In this document: positions 11,456 through 22,153 of the stretch, piece after piece | Layout of the letters: each line of letters begins with the position of its first letter | Position numbering within the stretch: the stretch's first letter is position 1 | Assembly: GCA_905221605.1 (NCBI GenBank) | Contig: CAJNDS010002723.1 | Coordinates: 452,001-516,000 of the forward strand | Direction: 5' to 3' | From: Symbiodinium natans | Lineage: Eukaryota > Sar > Dinophyceae > Suessiales > Symbiodiniaceae | Length of the DNA stretch: 64,000 nt | Position numbers and translations under genes: made by a program | The notes under the pieces: generated by a model | The model's database searches: none | What the model was told of the DNA's origin: nothing | Seen by the model: only the letters and a program-made list of their open reading frames with translations

Positions 11456-12311
11456 GAAATTAAAGAAATTAATCAATTTCATTAATTTCTTTAATTTCTG
11501 GGCCTCTCTGTGCGAAATTAAAGAAATTAAAGAAATTAATTAATTTCTTTAATTTCATTAATTTCATTAATTTCTTTAATTTATTTAAATTAGTCCCGTG
11601 AGCCGGGGGGGGCTCCCCCAATTAATTTCTTTAATTTCTTTAATTTCTTTAATTTCTTTAATTTCTTTAATTTCTTTAATTTCTTTAATTTCTTTAGTTT
11701 ATGGGCCTCTCTGTGCGAAATTAAAGAAATTAAAGAAATAAATTCCGGTAGCCCTTCGGGCTTGCGAGACTAGTTAAAAGAAATTAAAGAAATTAAAGAA
11801 ATTAAAGAAAGAAATTAATGAAATTAATTAATTTCTTTAATTTCTCGAATTTCTGGGCCTCTATGTGAGAAATTAAAGAAATTAAAGAAATTAATTAATG
11901 TCATTAATTTCTTTAATTTCTGGGCCTCTCTGTGAGAAATTAATGAAATTAATTTCTGTAGTTTCTCTACTTTCAGAGCCTATCTGTGAGAAATCAAAGA
12001 AACTAAATACATTAATCAATTTCTTTAATTTGATCAATTTCATTAATTTCTTTTATTTAAACTAATCCCGTGAGCCGGGTAATTAAATTTTGTAATTTCT
12101 TTATTTTCTAGGCCTCTCTGTGAGAAATTAAAGAAATTAACAAAAAACATCCGGTAGCCGCGTGGGGTTGCGAGACTAACTAAAAGAAATTAAAGAAAGT
12201 AATGAAATTAATTAATTTCTCTGGCTTTTTAATTGCTAAGCCTCTCTGTGAGAAATTAGAGAAATTCAAGCAATTAACCATCCTCTTTAATTTCTTGATT
12301 TTCTGGGCCTC
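11456..12311. repeat. AT-rich long-hairpin array, third block
   Basis: This block repeats the modules of 3839-4550. GGGCCTCTCTGTG-type loops occur at about 11499, 11704, 11855 (variant CTATGTG), 11919, 11970, 12112 and 12240. The CCCGTGAGCCGGG insert is at about 11595 and, without its C-run hairpin, at about 12068. The TAGCCCTTCGGGCTTGCGAGAC insert is at about 11748, and a diverged copy lies near 12155. Copies become more diverged towards the right. Confidence 0.85.
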
Positions 12312-12795
12312 TTTAAGCCTTCGTGCATCTTTATCGCGTTCCCTTTTCTATTCCCTTACTTTCGTGCTGAAACCATCACCCTTTCTTTCCCTTAATTTCC
12401 CCATTCATCCCTTAAAGAAAGGGACGCCTTCAAGATGTAGGAAGGATTTTTCATATAGTTGTGTGTACAATGGCTTGGTACTAGCGCTCTAATTTTCAAG
12501 AAGCTGTTTTGCATGTAATGTGTGTCACGAGTTTGCTACGTTCATAGGCAGACTATGTAAATACACCCTCTCTAAACAAACCATTTCCCCTAAACCCTGA
12601 ACCCTAAACTCTAAACCCTAAACCCTAAACGCTCAAAGACTCCTACGGCCTCCAGGCCCTCTAAGAATCCCAAGTTCTCTAAGACTCCCAAGCCCCCTAC
12701 ACTTCCTAAGGCCCCGAAGCTCCCCAGGCCCCCTGAGCCCGCCAAGCCTCCTTAAGTCCCGTAAGCTCCCTAAGCTGTCGAAGCCCCCTTACTCC
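12312..12795. repeat. TTTAGGG-bearing unit, left copy
   Basis: The stretch is repeated at 13001-13484 with an offset of 689 bases and only a few substitutions. At about 12590-12632 it holds CCCTAAACCCTGAACCCTAAACTC-like telomeric words, followed by a run of CCTAAG/CCCAAGC words. A frame at 12202-12492 is open but has no protein-like content. Confidence 0.85.
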
Positions 12796-13000
12796 CTAAA
12801 CAATTTCGCAGAGCAAGCAAACAGAATTTCAGGACTACAAGCAATCGGTCATGAGCTGTCCTGCAGGCAACGCCTCCACCCAAAGCGTAACTTAAAATTT
12901 CCCTGACGTTTCCCTGTTGCGCTTTTTTTTGGCCCCGATTGTTTCAGGGAAGTTTTCCCTTGAAACCCCTGTGTAGTGCTAGAATTTCCCCTCGAATCCC

Positions 13001-13484
13001 TTTAAGGCTTCGTGTATCTGTACCGCGTTCCCTTTTCTATTCCCTTACTTTCGTGCTGAAACCATCGCCCTTTCTTTCCCTTAATTTCCCCAGTCATCGC
13101 TTAAAGAAAGGGACGCCTTCAAGATGTAGGAAGGATTTTTCATATAGTTGTGTGTACAATGGCTTGGTACTAGCGCTCTAATTTTCAAGAAGCTGTTTTG
13201 CAAGTAATGTGTGTCACGAGTTTGCTACGTTCATAGGCAGACGATGTAAATACACCCTCTCTAAACAAACCATTTCCCCTAAACCCTGAACCCTAAACTC
13301 TAAACCCTAAACCCTAAACACTCAAAGACTCCTACGGCCTCCAGGCCTTCTAAGAATCCCAAGTTCTCTAAGACTCCCAAGCCCCCTACACTTCCTAAGG
13401 CCCCGAAGCTCCCCAGGCCCCCTGAGCCCGCCAAGCCTCCTTAAGTCCCGTAAGCTCCCTAAGCTGTCGAAGCCCCCTTACTCC
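13001..13484. repeat. TTTAGGG-bearing unit, right copy
   Basis: This is the second, nearly identical copy of 12312-12795. The copies are separated by about 205 bases (12796-13000). Its right end joins directly to the second copy of the 3.6-kb duplication at about 13486. Confidence 0.85.
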
Positions 13485-13486
13485 TC

Positions 13487-16400
13487 CAGCTTTTCAAGCA
13501 GGAGAAAGGCTCTTTCGTAAGGGGCGGAGGAGCTCTGTCATTCCCTCAACCAGAGGGAGGGGAGCCCTCTCATGACCTATTCAAGAGAGAGGAGATAGAA
13601 GAGCTTGCTCATTGCTCTTTAGGATGCGGAGGAGCTTTTGCACAAGAGGCAAGGAGCTCTTTTACTTCTACAAACGCATAGAAGAGCGTTTAGATGACCT
13701 GTTACGAAATAGAATAAATGCTGTCTCACGTAAGCGAGAGAGACTGATGAGTTATGCGACGCTCCATTTCAGGGATAGGCCTTCGAAACCTTCAATTAGG
13801 GTTGAACTCTCGCAAAAAGGTAAAAGAGCTATGTCATTTCCTACGAAGCGATAAGCAGCCTAGAGACAATCGGCTTCTCTCATGTTTGCTTCATGGATAG
13901 AGAAGCTTTCTCAACCAAAACCAAAGAGACGGATCATGTCCCATTGAAAGATAGACGAGTTCTGTCTTTGTACGTTACGAGGTGGGGGAGCTCTTTCACA
14001 AGAGGTAGGTAGAGGACTCTCTCATGTCCGGCAAAGAGATAGAGACGATCTTTCATGACCCGCTACGAGATAGAGAGCCTCTTTCATGTAAAGGGTAAGA
14101 TATAGAAGAGCTGTGAGCTCCTTTACCTATCGACGGGAACTCTTATAGCTTTCATGAATGAGTTCTTGCCAGTGAACAAAGGGAGCTCTTTCACAAAGGG
14201 TAGATAGAGACCTCTCTCATTTCCTGTAAAAGAAAGAGGAGGTCCCTCACGACCTGATTATTGCGAGATAGAGAAGCTATGTCATATAAAGATAAGAAAT
14301 GGTAGAGCTGAGGACTCCTCTGCCTAGTGACGGGAAATCAGTTAGATAGGACATGAGAGAACTCTCATACATTTCTTATGAATGAGTTCTTCAATCTCTG
14401 AATAGAAAATGAATGAGCTCCTGTGTCTTCGCATACGAAATGACAGTGTGGAAATGAGCTGTCTCATGACCTGTTAGGAAACAGAGGAGATAAAGAGCTC
14501 GCTCATTGCAAAAGAGGAAGCGGAGGGCTCTTGCAGAAGAGGCAAGGAGCTCCTTCACTTGCTGCAAAGATACAGAGGAGCTTTCAGATGACCTATTCAG
14601 AGATAGCGAAACTAGATCACGTAAACGATAGAGATTGAAAAGTTATGTCATGCCCCATTTCAGGGATAGAGAATGGCCTTCCAGACTTTCATTTCGAATA
14701 AAGGAGAGATCTGTCACAGAAAGGTAGAAGAGCTATTCATTTCTTATTATATCACGGGTAGACAAGCTTTTTCTCAAATACAAACAAAAAACCTGGCTCA
14801 TGCACCATGGAAAGATAGACGAGTTCTGTCACTCTCGATCACAAGGTGGAGGAGCTCTTTCACACGAGGTAGGTAGAGCACTCTCTCTTTTCTTGCAAAG
14901 AGATAGAGAAGATCTGTCATGACTCCATGAACCGTTACGAGATAGAGAAGCCTCTTTCATGTAAAAGATAGGTCATGGTAGAGCTGAGAGCTCCTCTGCC
15001 TAGTGATGGCAAACGAGAAATAGGAACCAAAGGAGATAGAAGAGGTTGCTCATTGCAAAATAGGAAACGGAGGAGCTATTGCAGAAGAGGCAAGCAGCTC
15101 CTTCACTTGCTGCGCAGACACAAAGGAGCTTTCAGATGACCTGTTCAGAGATAGCGAAACTCTCTCACGTAAACGATAGAGACTGATGAGTTGTGTCCCC
15201 ATTCAAGGGATAGAGAATGGCCTTCCAAACTTTCATTTCGGGTAAAGAAGAGATCTGTCGCAAAAAGGTAGAAGAGCTATGTCATTTCTTATGCATCGAT
15301 AAACGGCTACTCGCATGATTTCTTCATCGATAGAGAAGCAGCTATTTCTGAATAGAAATTCACAATGGAGCTGTCTCATGTCCCAGTGAAAGATAGACGA
15401 GTTGTGGCATTTGATTTGAGGTGAAGGAGCTCTTTCACAAGAGGTAGGTAGAGGACTCTCTAATGTTCTGCAAAGAGATAGAGACAATCTTTCTTGACCC
15501 GCTACGAGATAGAGGAGCCTCTTCCATGTAAAGGGTAGGATGTGGTAGAGCTGTGAGCTCCTCTACCTATCGACGGGAAATTAACAAGAAAGTACATTCG
15601 AGAGCTCTTACAGCTTCTATGAATGAGTTCTTGTGATTGAACAAAGGGAGCTCTTTCACAAAAGGTAGATAGAGACCTCTCTCATTTCCTGCAAAAGAAA
15701 GAGGAGGTCTCTCATGACCTATTGCGAGATAGAGAAGCTATGTCATATAAAAGATACGAAATGGTAGAGCTGAGCGCTGGTGACGGCAAATGAACTAGGT
15801 AGGACATGAGAGAGCTATTATACATTGTATGAGAGATTTCTTATATCTATATCTCTTGTGAACGAGTTCTTCAATCTCTGACTAGGAGATGAATGAGCTC
15901 CTGTATCTTCTCATACGAAATGACAGAATGGATATAAATGGTGTCCTCTAGCTGTTAACGCAACATGAAAAAACCTCCTCTATCCCCTAAAAGAGAAGGA
16001 GAGAGGGAAGCCCGCTCATGACCTATTAGGAACCAGAGGAGATAAAAGAGCTTGCTCATTGCAAAATAGGAAGCGGAGGGCTCTTGCAGAAGAGGCAAGG
16101 AGCTCCTTCACTTGCTGCAAAGATACAGAGGAGCTTTCAGATGACCTATTCAGAGATAGCGAAACTCTATCACGTAAACGATAGCGAGTGATGCGTTATG
16201 TCATGTCCCATTTGATGGACAGAGAATGGCCCAGAGTGGCCTTCAAAACTCTTCATTGATAGAGAAGCTGCGAAGCTATTTCTGAAAATCGACATAGAAG
16301 AGAACTCTCTCATTTCCTGCAGCGTGAAAAAGGAGGTCTCTCATGACCTATTTCGAGATAGAGAAATTTCAGGTAAGAGTTAGGTAATGGTAGAGCTGGG

Positions 16401-17080
16401 CACGCCTCTGCCTCTTGACGAGAAATGAGCTCGTGTATACTTCATGAATGCGTTCTTCTATCTCTCAGATGAAAGAGCTCCTCGATCCTTCTTATAGGGC
16501 ATGAAAGAAATCCTGTGTTCGAACTGAAAAGACCCTTTGATAAGCAAAAGAGAAAGGGAAACGAATCGATGCCTTCTATCTTTTAGTGCAGAGCTTCTCA
16601 CTTCTAATGCGACATGATAGAGCTCCTCTATTTTCTTGGAAATGAAACAGCTTGCGTTCTCTCCTGAGTGAAAGATGTCTCTGTCGTGGAAATGAGATCT
16701 CCTCTATGTTTCTAAGAAATGAGATAGCTCACCTCTACCTCGTAATCGGAAATGAGAGAGCCCTTCGCCCCTCTTCAGGCTATGAAACAACTTGTCTATC
16801 TCTTACTTCAAAGTGTGCTAGAGCTACATGGCTGCACTTGCTGGCGCCGGTGCACACACAGACCAAACCTTCACTATTACTGTTACTACTACTAATACTA
16901 TTACTAGTATTATTACTATTCCTATTCCTATTACTATTACTAGTACTATTATTATTCCTATTACAATTACGGTCAGTATTATTATACTCATAATAATATT
17001 AAAATTATTATTATTGCACTACTACTGAAAGAAGAACCAGCCGTGAAATAGACCCTAAAGGTCTCGGCCACATATATATA
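13487..17080. repeat. 3.6-kb segmental duplication, second copy (GAGCTC domain copy 2)
   Basis: This is the second copy of 7757-11355. It carries the same GAGCTC-type degenerate repeats up to about 16860, then the trinucleotide tract at 16868-17016, then the GACC-hairpin / TA element at 17034-17080. No gene is supported within it. Confidence 0.9.
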
Positions 17081-17085
17081 TATAT
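17034..17085. repeat. GACC-hairpin / TA element, right edge of repeat block
   Basis: CCGTGAAATAGACCCTAAAGG and a (TA)n tract are in inverted orientation to 3797-3838. To the right, other small hairpins follow, such as CCCGA-TTC-TCGGG near 17127, and then ordinary sequence. Confidence 0.7.
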
Positions 17086-17702
17086 AATGTATATACCTGT
17101 ACCATCTATTGCATATATACATATACCCGATTCTCGGGCCGCTCCTTTTGTTTACAGCCCAAAAGATTCTATCTATGTGTTTGGTTCTGTTTTGAGGCCA
17201 CGCCGCCTTTTTGATTTTTTAGATGGGGGGAACCCCACATTTTGTAATACAGGTTGTTAGAAAGGCCTTTGCCAGGACCATTGGGTTTTATGGTTTCTAG
17301 CCAGCCAAGGGTAAATTACGTTGCAACTTCCACGAACCCATAGATATAACATTTCATCTCAAAAGCCGCAAAGTGCTCGACTTTTCATGAAACCCTCCCT
17401 CCACAAAGTCACCGCAACAATGGATCTCTGCAAGGTGTGCGCCCGGCCAGGACTGGCCAGACGTCCATGGCCTGAGTACCATGGTGGACTGAGTGAGATC
17501 TTCAACTACTTGTAAGATTCAGGAACAGTCTCTTCCTTTTGAAGCTCTTTTGGGGTGTTACCAACTCTCATTCTGTAATTTCGAGTCTCTGTCTCTCTTC
17601 CTCGGTCCCTGCCCTCCCACGACCTCTCCTGCCTTTCCCCCCATTGCTCCTGCACCTTTTGTAGCAGAGCATCGTTTCACTTGGTGGCAGTGACCGCAGC
17701 GT

Positions 17703-18509
17703 GTGGCACTCGCGAAAGCATCCAGAGACCACTGCGCTACCGACCTGCACGGATTCGACTTGTTCTGCGGGAAGCGCCATCGGAAAACTTGGCTCGAGAG
17801 ACGCTCTCCCTTGCCAAAGTTCGAAGGCGTTTTCGAAGCGACGATCTCAGCATGTCTCTGCTTTGCAGGGGGGCAAAATGTCCTGAAATCCACTGTTGCC
17901 GCATGGCCTAGGAGTGCAGCGAGAAGATGATGAAACAGGCTGGAAATTCTAGCCTGTGGCTGTTGCTGGCAGCGTCGTTTTTCGGAGTGTGCGCGAACCT
18001 CTGACTGGGGGCTGCTTATTCAGAAAGACCGATGTAAACCAGAAATACGACCAAAGACTACTCACAAAGTGTGCCGGCGATTCCCCCCCCCCCCATCTTC
18101 CACCACCTCGGAAATTCTGAGCCGGTGTCACAGAAAGAATCACAGAAAGTGTCACAGAAAGTGTCACAGAAAGTGGCTCAAGTCGGAGAAGGGAGAAGGG
18201 GGCAACCTGCGAGCTTGAGACCGGCCGAGAACTCAGCAACTCGCGCACACACGCGAGTTTGGCCGGACATCTTCGGCCTCTGAGGTGCTGAGCCATGATG
18301 CAGCCCGCAAAGCGAAGTTCTCAGCCGACTTTTTGTCGTGGTTTCTTTCACTTGAACGTGGACTTGCACACATGCACGCGATTGCACGCGCAGATGCACG
18401 CACGCGAAGCGCATGCCAAGATGCCATCTCAGGCACGCCGTGCTGCAAACGTGTGGCGTCACGGCCCGTGCCTGAGTGTGATTTGCCTGCCGACTCTCGG
18501 CTGTCATGA
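17703..18509 (+). CDS. Unassigned exons
   Basis: I do not recognise the product. Two + frames read like protein: 17703-17930 (ALAKASRDHCATDLHGFDLF, later LPKFEGVFEATISACLCF) and 18285-18509 (DAARKAKFSADFLSWFLSLE). They may be exons of one gene, but the borders are unknown. An earlier short frame at 17419-17515 (MDLCKVCARPGLARRPW) is weaker. Opposite-strand frames are open over part of both segments. Confidence 0.3.
18120..18175. repeat. 12-bp tandem repeat GTCACAGAAAGT
   Basis: Four or five imperfect copies of a 12-bp unit follow one another. They encode a 4-residue repeat in any frame. No function is inferred. Confidence 0.8.
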
Positions 18510-18900
18510 GCTCCGGCGAACTCCTGCGGGAGCTCCTGAGCGTTACTCATTTGGTACACTCAGTTACTGCTGCTTCCCATTGCTGGGTACCTGTGGCAGA
18601 AGCTCACCTCCAAGGCCGCCCCTAGTCATCGAATCAAGCCTTTAAAAGGAGGGCTTCAAGCTTAAGCTGAAAAGCTGAAAGGATGATGTTTCAGATGTTT
18701 GGTGCATTTTGGTCCGCATGCTGCCTCAGCGATGTAAGTGTCATGCAGGTTGCAGGTCAGAACCTCTCCTCGTTGTTCGCAGTCATCTGGAAGTACCGAA
18801 GGAGCCGCATTTTTTTTGTGTGTGTGTGTGTGTGCGGAAACACTTGGGACTTGCGATGCTCAACATGATAGTGTGGGCCGAAGCCATCCGAATCGAACAG

Positions 18901-21900
18901 GACGGACTTCCGAGGCTTCATGCAGAGTCACCGAGCTGCCATCCAGAAAGGGAAGGAGTCTGGCGACTATGTTCCCGGCGTGATGAACTACTACAGCCTG
19001 ATGTCGGACGGATTTGCGCGGGGTTTCCATTGCCAGCTCCCATCGCGCCGAGCGCAGCATGCGGCTTACCGCTCAGCCAGGACTTGATCACTCTCACAAG
19101 TGGGCCCTTTTGGCACTTCGTCCCCATGATCAAGGGCATATCTCGTGATGCGCCTTGGCACTCAAAGAGCTGTCATGGGACAGGGCCTCGTGCCCGGCAA
19201 GCGCTAAAACAGTTCAATCCTGTTCACCATGTGAAGCTGCGAATCCAGCTAAGGAGAGTCACATGCGTTTCCACCACACTTTGTCGCAGTACTTGGGTGC
19301 AGGCCTGGCTGAGCAGAGCCGCGTGGCCAGCTTGCTGGTCCACATTCATTTCGTTCACGACGCTGTGCAGGCAAAGACGACAAGGTCTTGGAGCCTGCGG
19401 CTGAGCAAGCTTCGGCCCAGTTCAGCGTGGTGCCATGCTGTGCATACTGTCTGAGGATTGGATGTGGCTATGGCGAGATGGGGCGTCAGGTTGCAAAGAT
19501 CTCTGGTGCCAGCGCGCCTTGAAGATGCAAGCAACTGGTAGTTGGTAGGTCGGTCCGATAAGCTCCTGGGGGTGTCACGAGGGTGTTGTTTAGGGCTGAC
19601 TTCCTCCACCAAGCACGTGCAACCCACCCGCAGATGCGCACTACAGGGCAGAAGCAGGTTGAATCTCCAGAATCTGCGAAATTCGCAGAACACCCAGGTG
19701 ACCGGCCTGACCATGGCGGATGCAGAGATCGTGGGTGGCAACCTTCGGATCAAGGTCGCGAGACAGCGACTGCTACACTCGACAGGCAAGTGGATGCCTT
19801 GCTCAGGAAGCAGGACTCGATGACCGATGTGCAATTGCTGCGCACTCAGCTCAATCTGCAGCTCCACGCAGCAACTATCTTCTTGACTGCCTGGTTTTGT
19901 AGGTTTCCTCCTTCACTTTCACCGAGGTGCAAGGAGACTACAACAAGACGCCGTTTCAGGAGTGATGATGTGCTCTGGTTTTAGCTGCTTCGATGAAACG
20001 AAGGGGCAGCCTGTGCGAGGACTCGAGCTTCGACAAAGTCTTCGGAGTGTACACCTTGAAGTATTCTTCCAACTTGGAGGTGGTCTTCACAGAGGCGGGA
20101 GGTGCAAACTTGCCAAACTTCTAGGAGCCGTCTGTCCCAGGGAGGGTCACAGTACCCATACAGTGACCCTAAGAACGTTGGGCAGAAGGTTGGGGAGTGT
20201 GGGGGATACATGAGAAGCTATCTCTAAGATAGCCAAAAGCTCAGGAGGTTGGCTTTTGATCAGCCAAATCCGCTCGCGCGTCACCGAGGAAGTCTAGATT
20301 CGTAAGATTCATGAGGAGGAGAGCTGATCAGCAGCACAGGATGAGAATCAACATCCGGATGCACAGGATGCTGCCACCGCTGCATCAGAGCGTCAATGTA
20401 AAAGGCAGCAAGTACCCAAAGGGTCATCGACGTTCTTTGCGCCGAGTCGTTTGACGTGTCAGACGAGGAGATGCGATGCAATGTGCTGCTCGGAGGCGTG
20501 TACGAACATTTTTCCGGACAAGGTGTGCATGAATATCCAGAATGGTGAGCATGAAGGTTTTGTTTGTCTCATGTGTTCGCGTTTACGAGATCTAGTGAAT
20601 CTAGTGCCTTTGACGACCCAACGCACCTCGCTGCATGAAGCTGTTCTCCTCGCGAGCCACGCTGTCGTCCGATGGCTCCAACGCGCACGAACCTTGATGC
20701 GCCATGCTTGTTTGTCCAGCCCTCTATGTGGCTGCCGGAGGTTGTCTTCAGACGAGATGTGCATCTGAGCACACCATTCCCACTCTTGAAATGAACGTCA
20801 TGACCTCGCGACACCCCATGCCTGCTTCCCACTTGCTCAGCGAAGCATTACGCTTGGCACAGTCCTAGCCGAGCCCTCTGGTTGAATTCTTGCCCTCTGT
20901 GTGTGTGTGTGTGTGCGCGCGCGCATGTGTGTGTGTGTGTGTGTGTGTTGATGTTGTGCCATGCTGTGCATCTCTCTTGCAGATGGCAAGAGTGCTGAAG
21001 CCCGGCGGAAAGTTCCTGTCCTACGAAATTCTAGTGCCTTGTCTGCAGCGAGCTTACATTTTTGCGCGTGCCCGTGCCGCGCGCAGTGCGTCCTGACCTC
21101 ATGCAGGTAACGGACAAGTACGACGCCTCCAATGCCGAGCACAGGGAGTACGCGGGTCTCTCAGTTTCAGTTGATGGGGTTTGGCAAACTGAACAAAGGA
21201 CACGCTTTCGCGGCTGCAGGTTGGCAACATCTCTACTTGCACCTGTATGCCTCCGTCCTGACCCGAGTCCCTTCCTCCCCCCACGAAGTGCGCGGAGCAT
21301 CTCGCGATCGGGTCAGGTTGTGGCCTGCGGAGGCCATGCGCAGCGCTGCGAAGAAAGCTGGCTTAGTTCCGGCGGTTGAGGAGGCAGTTCCCACCGAGGG
21401 ATTCTCACCTGAGAGTTTTCCCCGTGTTTCCACCCCTCCGCACACGTGCTTCCCGGATTGTGGGTTTCCCAAACATTATCGAGGGAATGCAGGGGATGGT
21501 ACGAGGAAGGATGAGGCTAAGACCATCGCAAGCGCCAATTGCATCCACTCGCTGATCTGACATTGCCATTCTACAATACTGGTAGTGATTGGTGGTGCCA
21601 CTTTCATCCGCTGCGAGGACATTGGAGCGGTGCCGACAGCGCGGCCTTGGTACACCTGCTTCACCAACGGCATATACCAAGTCTTAGCCAGAGCCCCGAG
21701 ACATTCCCAGGAAAGCAGACCGGAGCCTCTCGGAGCCTCGGGCGTTCTCTGAGGTCTGCCCTCTCTTGCTCCCCTTCTTCCGGACTGCAGAGGTCCCCCG
21801 TGCACCGCTTCTGTTTTCACACCATGGTCGTTTGTGCTGTTTCCGCCGCGCATGTTGTTTCTCCCATCGCCAGACGCTACGCCTGTTGCCGCCAGCCTTT

Positions 21901-22153
21901 AGTGATTGGTTTGAGAATCTCCTTGCCGGTTCCTCAGTTCCTCAGGCAAGCCACAGTCTTCCCAAGCAGTGCTCTGAAAGTGCTTGTACCTGCCTGCAAC
22001 TGCTGTAGGTCCATCCGACGGTCGACTTTGTGCGCGCTGGCAGGCGAAGCGTTCTTCGGCTGCTGCGAAAGCTGCGAACCTGCTTCCAATGCGATCCGTG
22101 CAAGGCTTGGAATCATCAGCGGCACGCTCGTCATGACATGGCGAAAGCCGTAG
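18901..22153 (+). CDS. Divergent sterol C-methyltransferase, at least 13 exons
   Basis: This is an S-adenosylmethionine-dependent methyltransferase of the sterol methyltransferase (SMT/ERG6-like) type. Exons, by homology: 18901-~19015 (VPGVMNYYSLMSDGF); 19099-19137 (SGPFWHFVPMIKG); 19254-~19310 (ESHMRFHHTLSQYLGAGL); ~19456-19513 (IGCGYGEMGRQVAKISGAS, the SAM-binding glycine motif); 19698-19754 (VTGLTMADAEIVGG); 19807-19836 (EAGLDDRCAI); 19927-19959 (VQGDYNKTPFQ); 20020-20094 (FDKVFGVYTLKYSSNLEVVF); 20983-21033 (MARVLKPGGKFLSYEIL); 21107-~21160 (VTDKYDASNAEHREYA); 21333-21383 (AMRSAAKKAGLVPAVEE); 21618-~21690 (DIGAVPTARPWYTCF); 21874-~21920 (TLRLLPPAFSDWFENLL); and a last exon ending GTLVMTWRKP-stop. 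YEIL-VTDKYD matches SMT region IV, but region III (normally EAT-x-H) reads GVYTLKYSS, so it is not a standard C-24 enzyme by motif. Donors are GT, GC and GA. The N-terminal exon is not found; MFQMFGAFWSACCLSD at 18686 before a GTAAGT is a candidate. One join near 21150-21190 is unresolved. Confidence 0.85.
20899..20949. repeat. TG dinucleotide tract inside a methyltransferase intron
   Basis: (TG)n with a CGCGCG centre lies in the 888-bp intron 20095-20982. This is alternating purine-pyrimidine sequence. Confidence 0.9.

Noticed and set aside
18165-18185. Spliced-leader relic at GTGGCTCAAG
   Set aside because: Only about ten bases match the end of the dinoflagellate spliced leader, inside a 12-bp tandem repeat, and no gene start follows.
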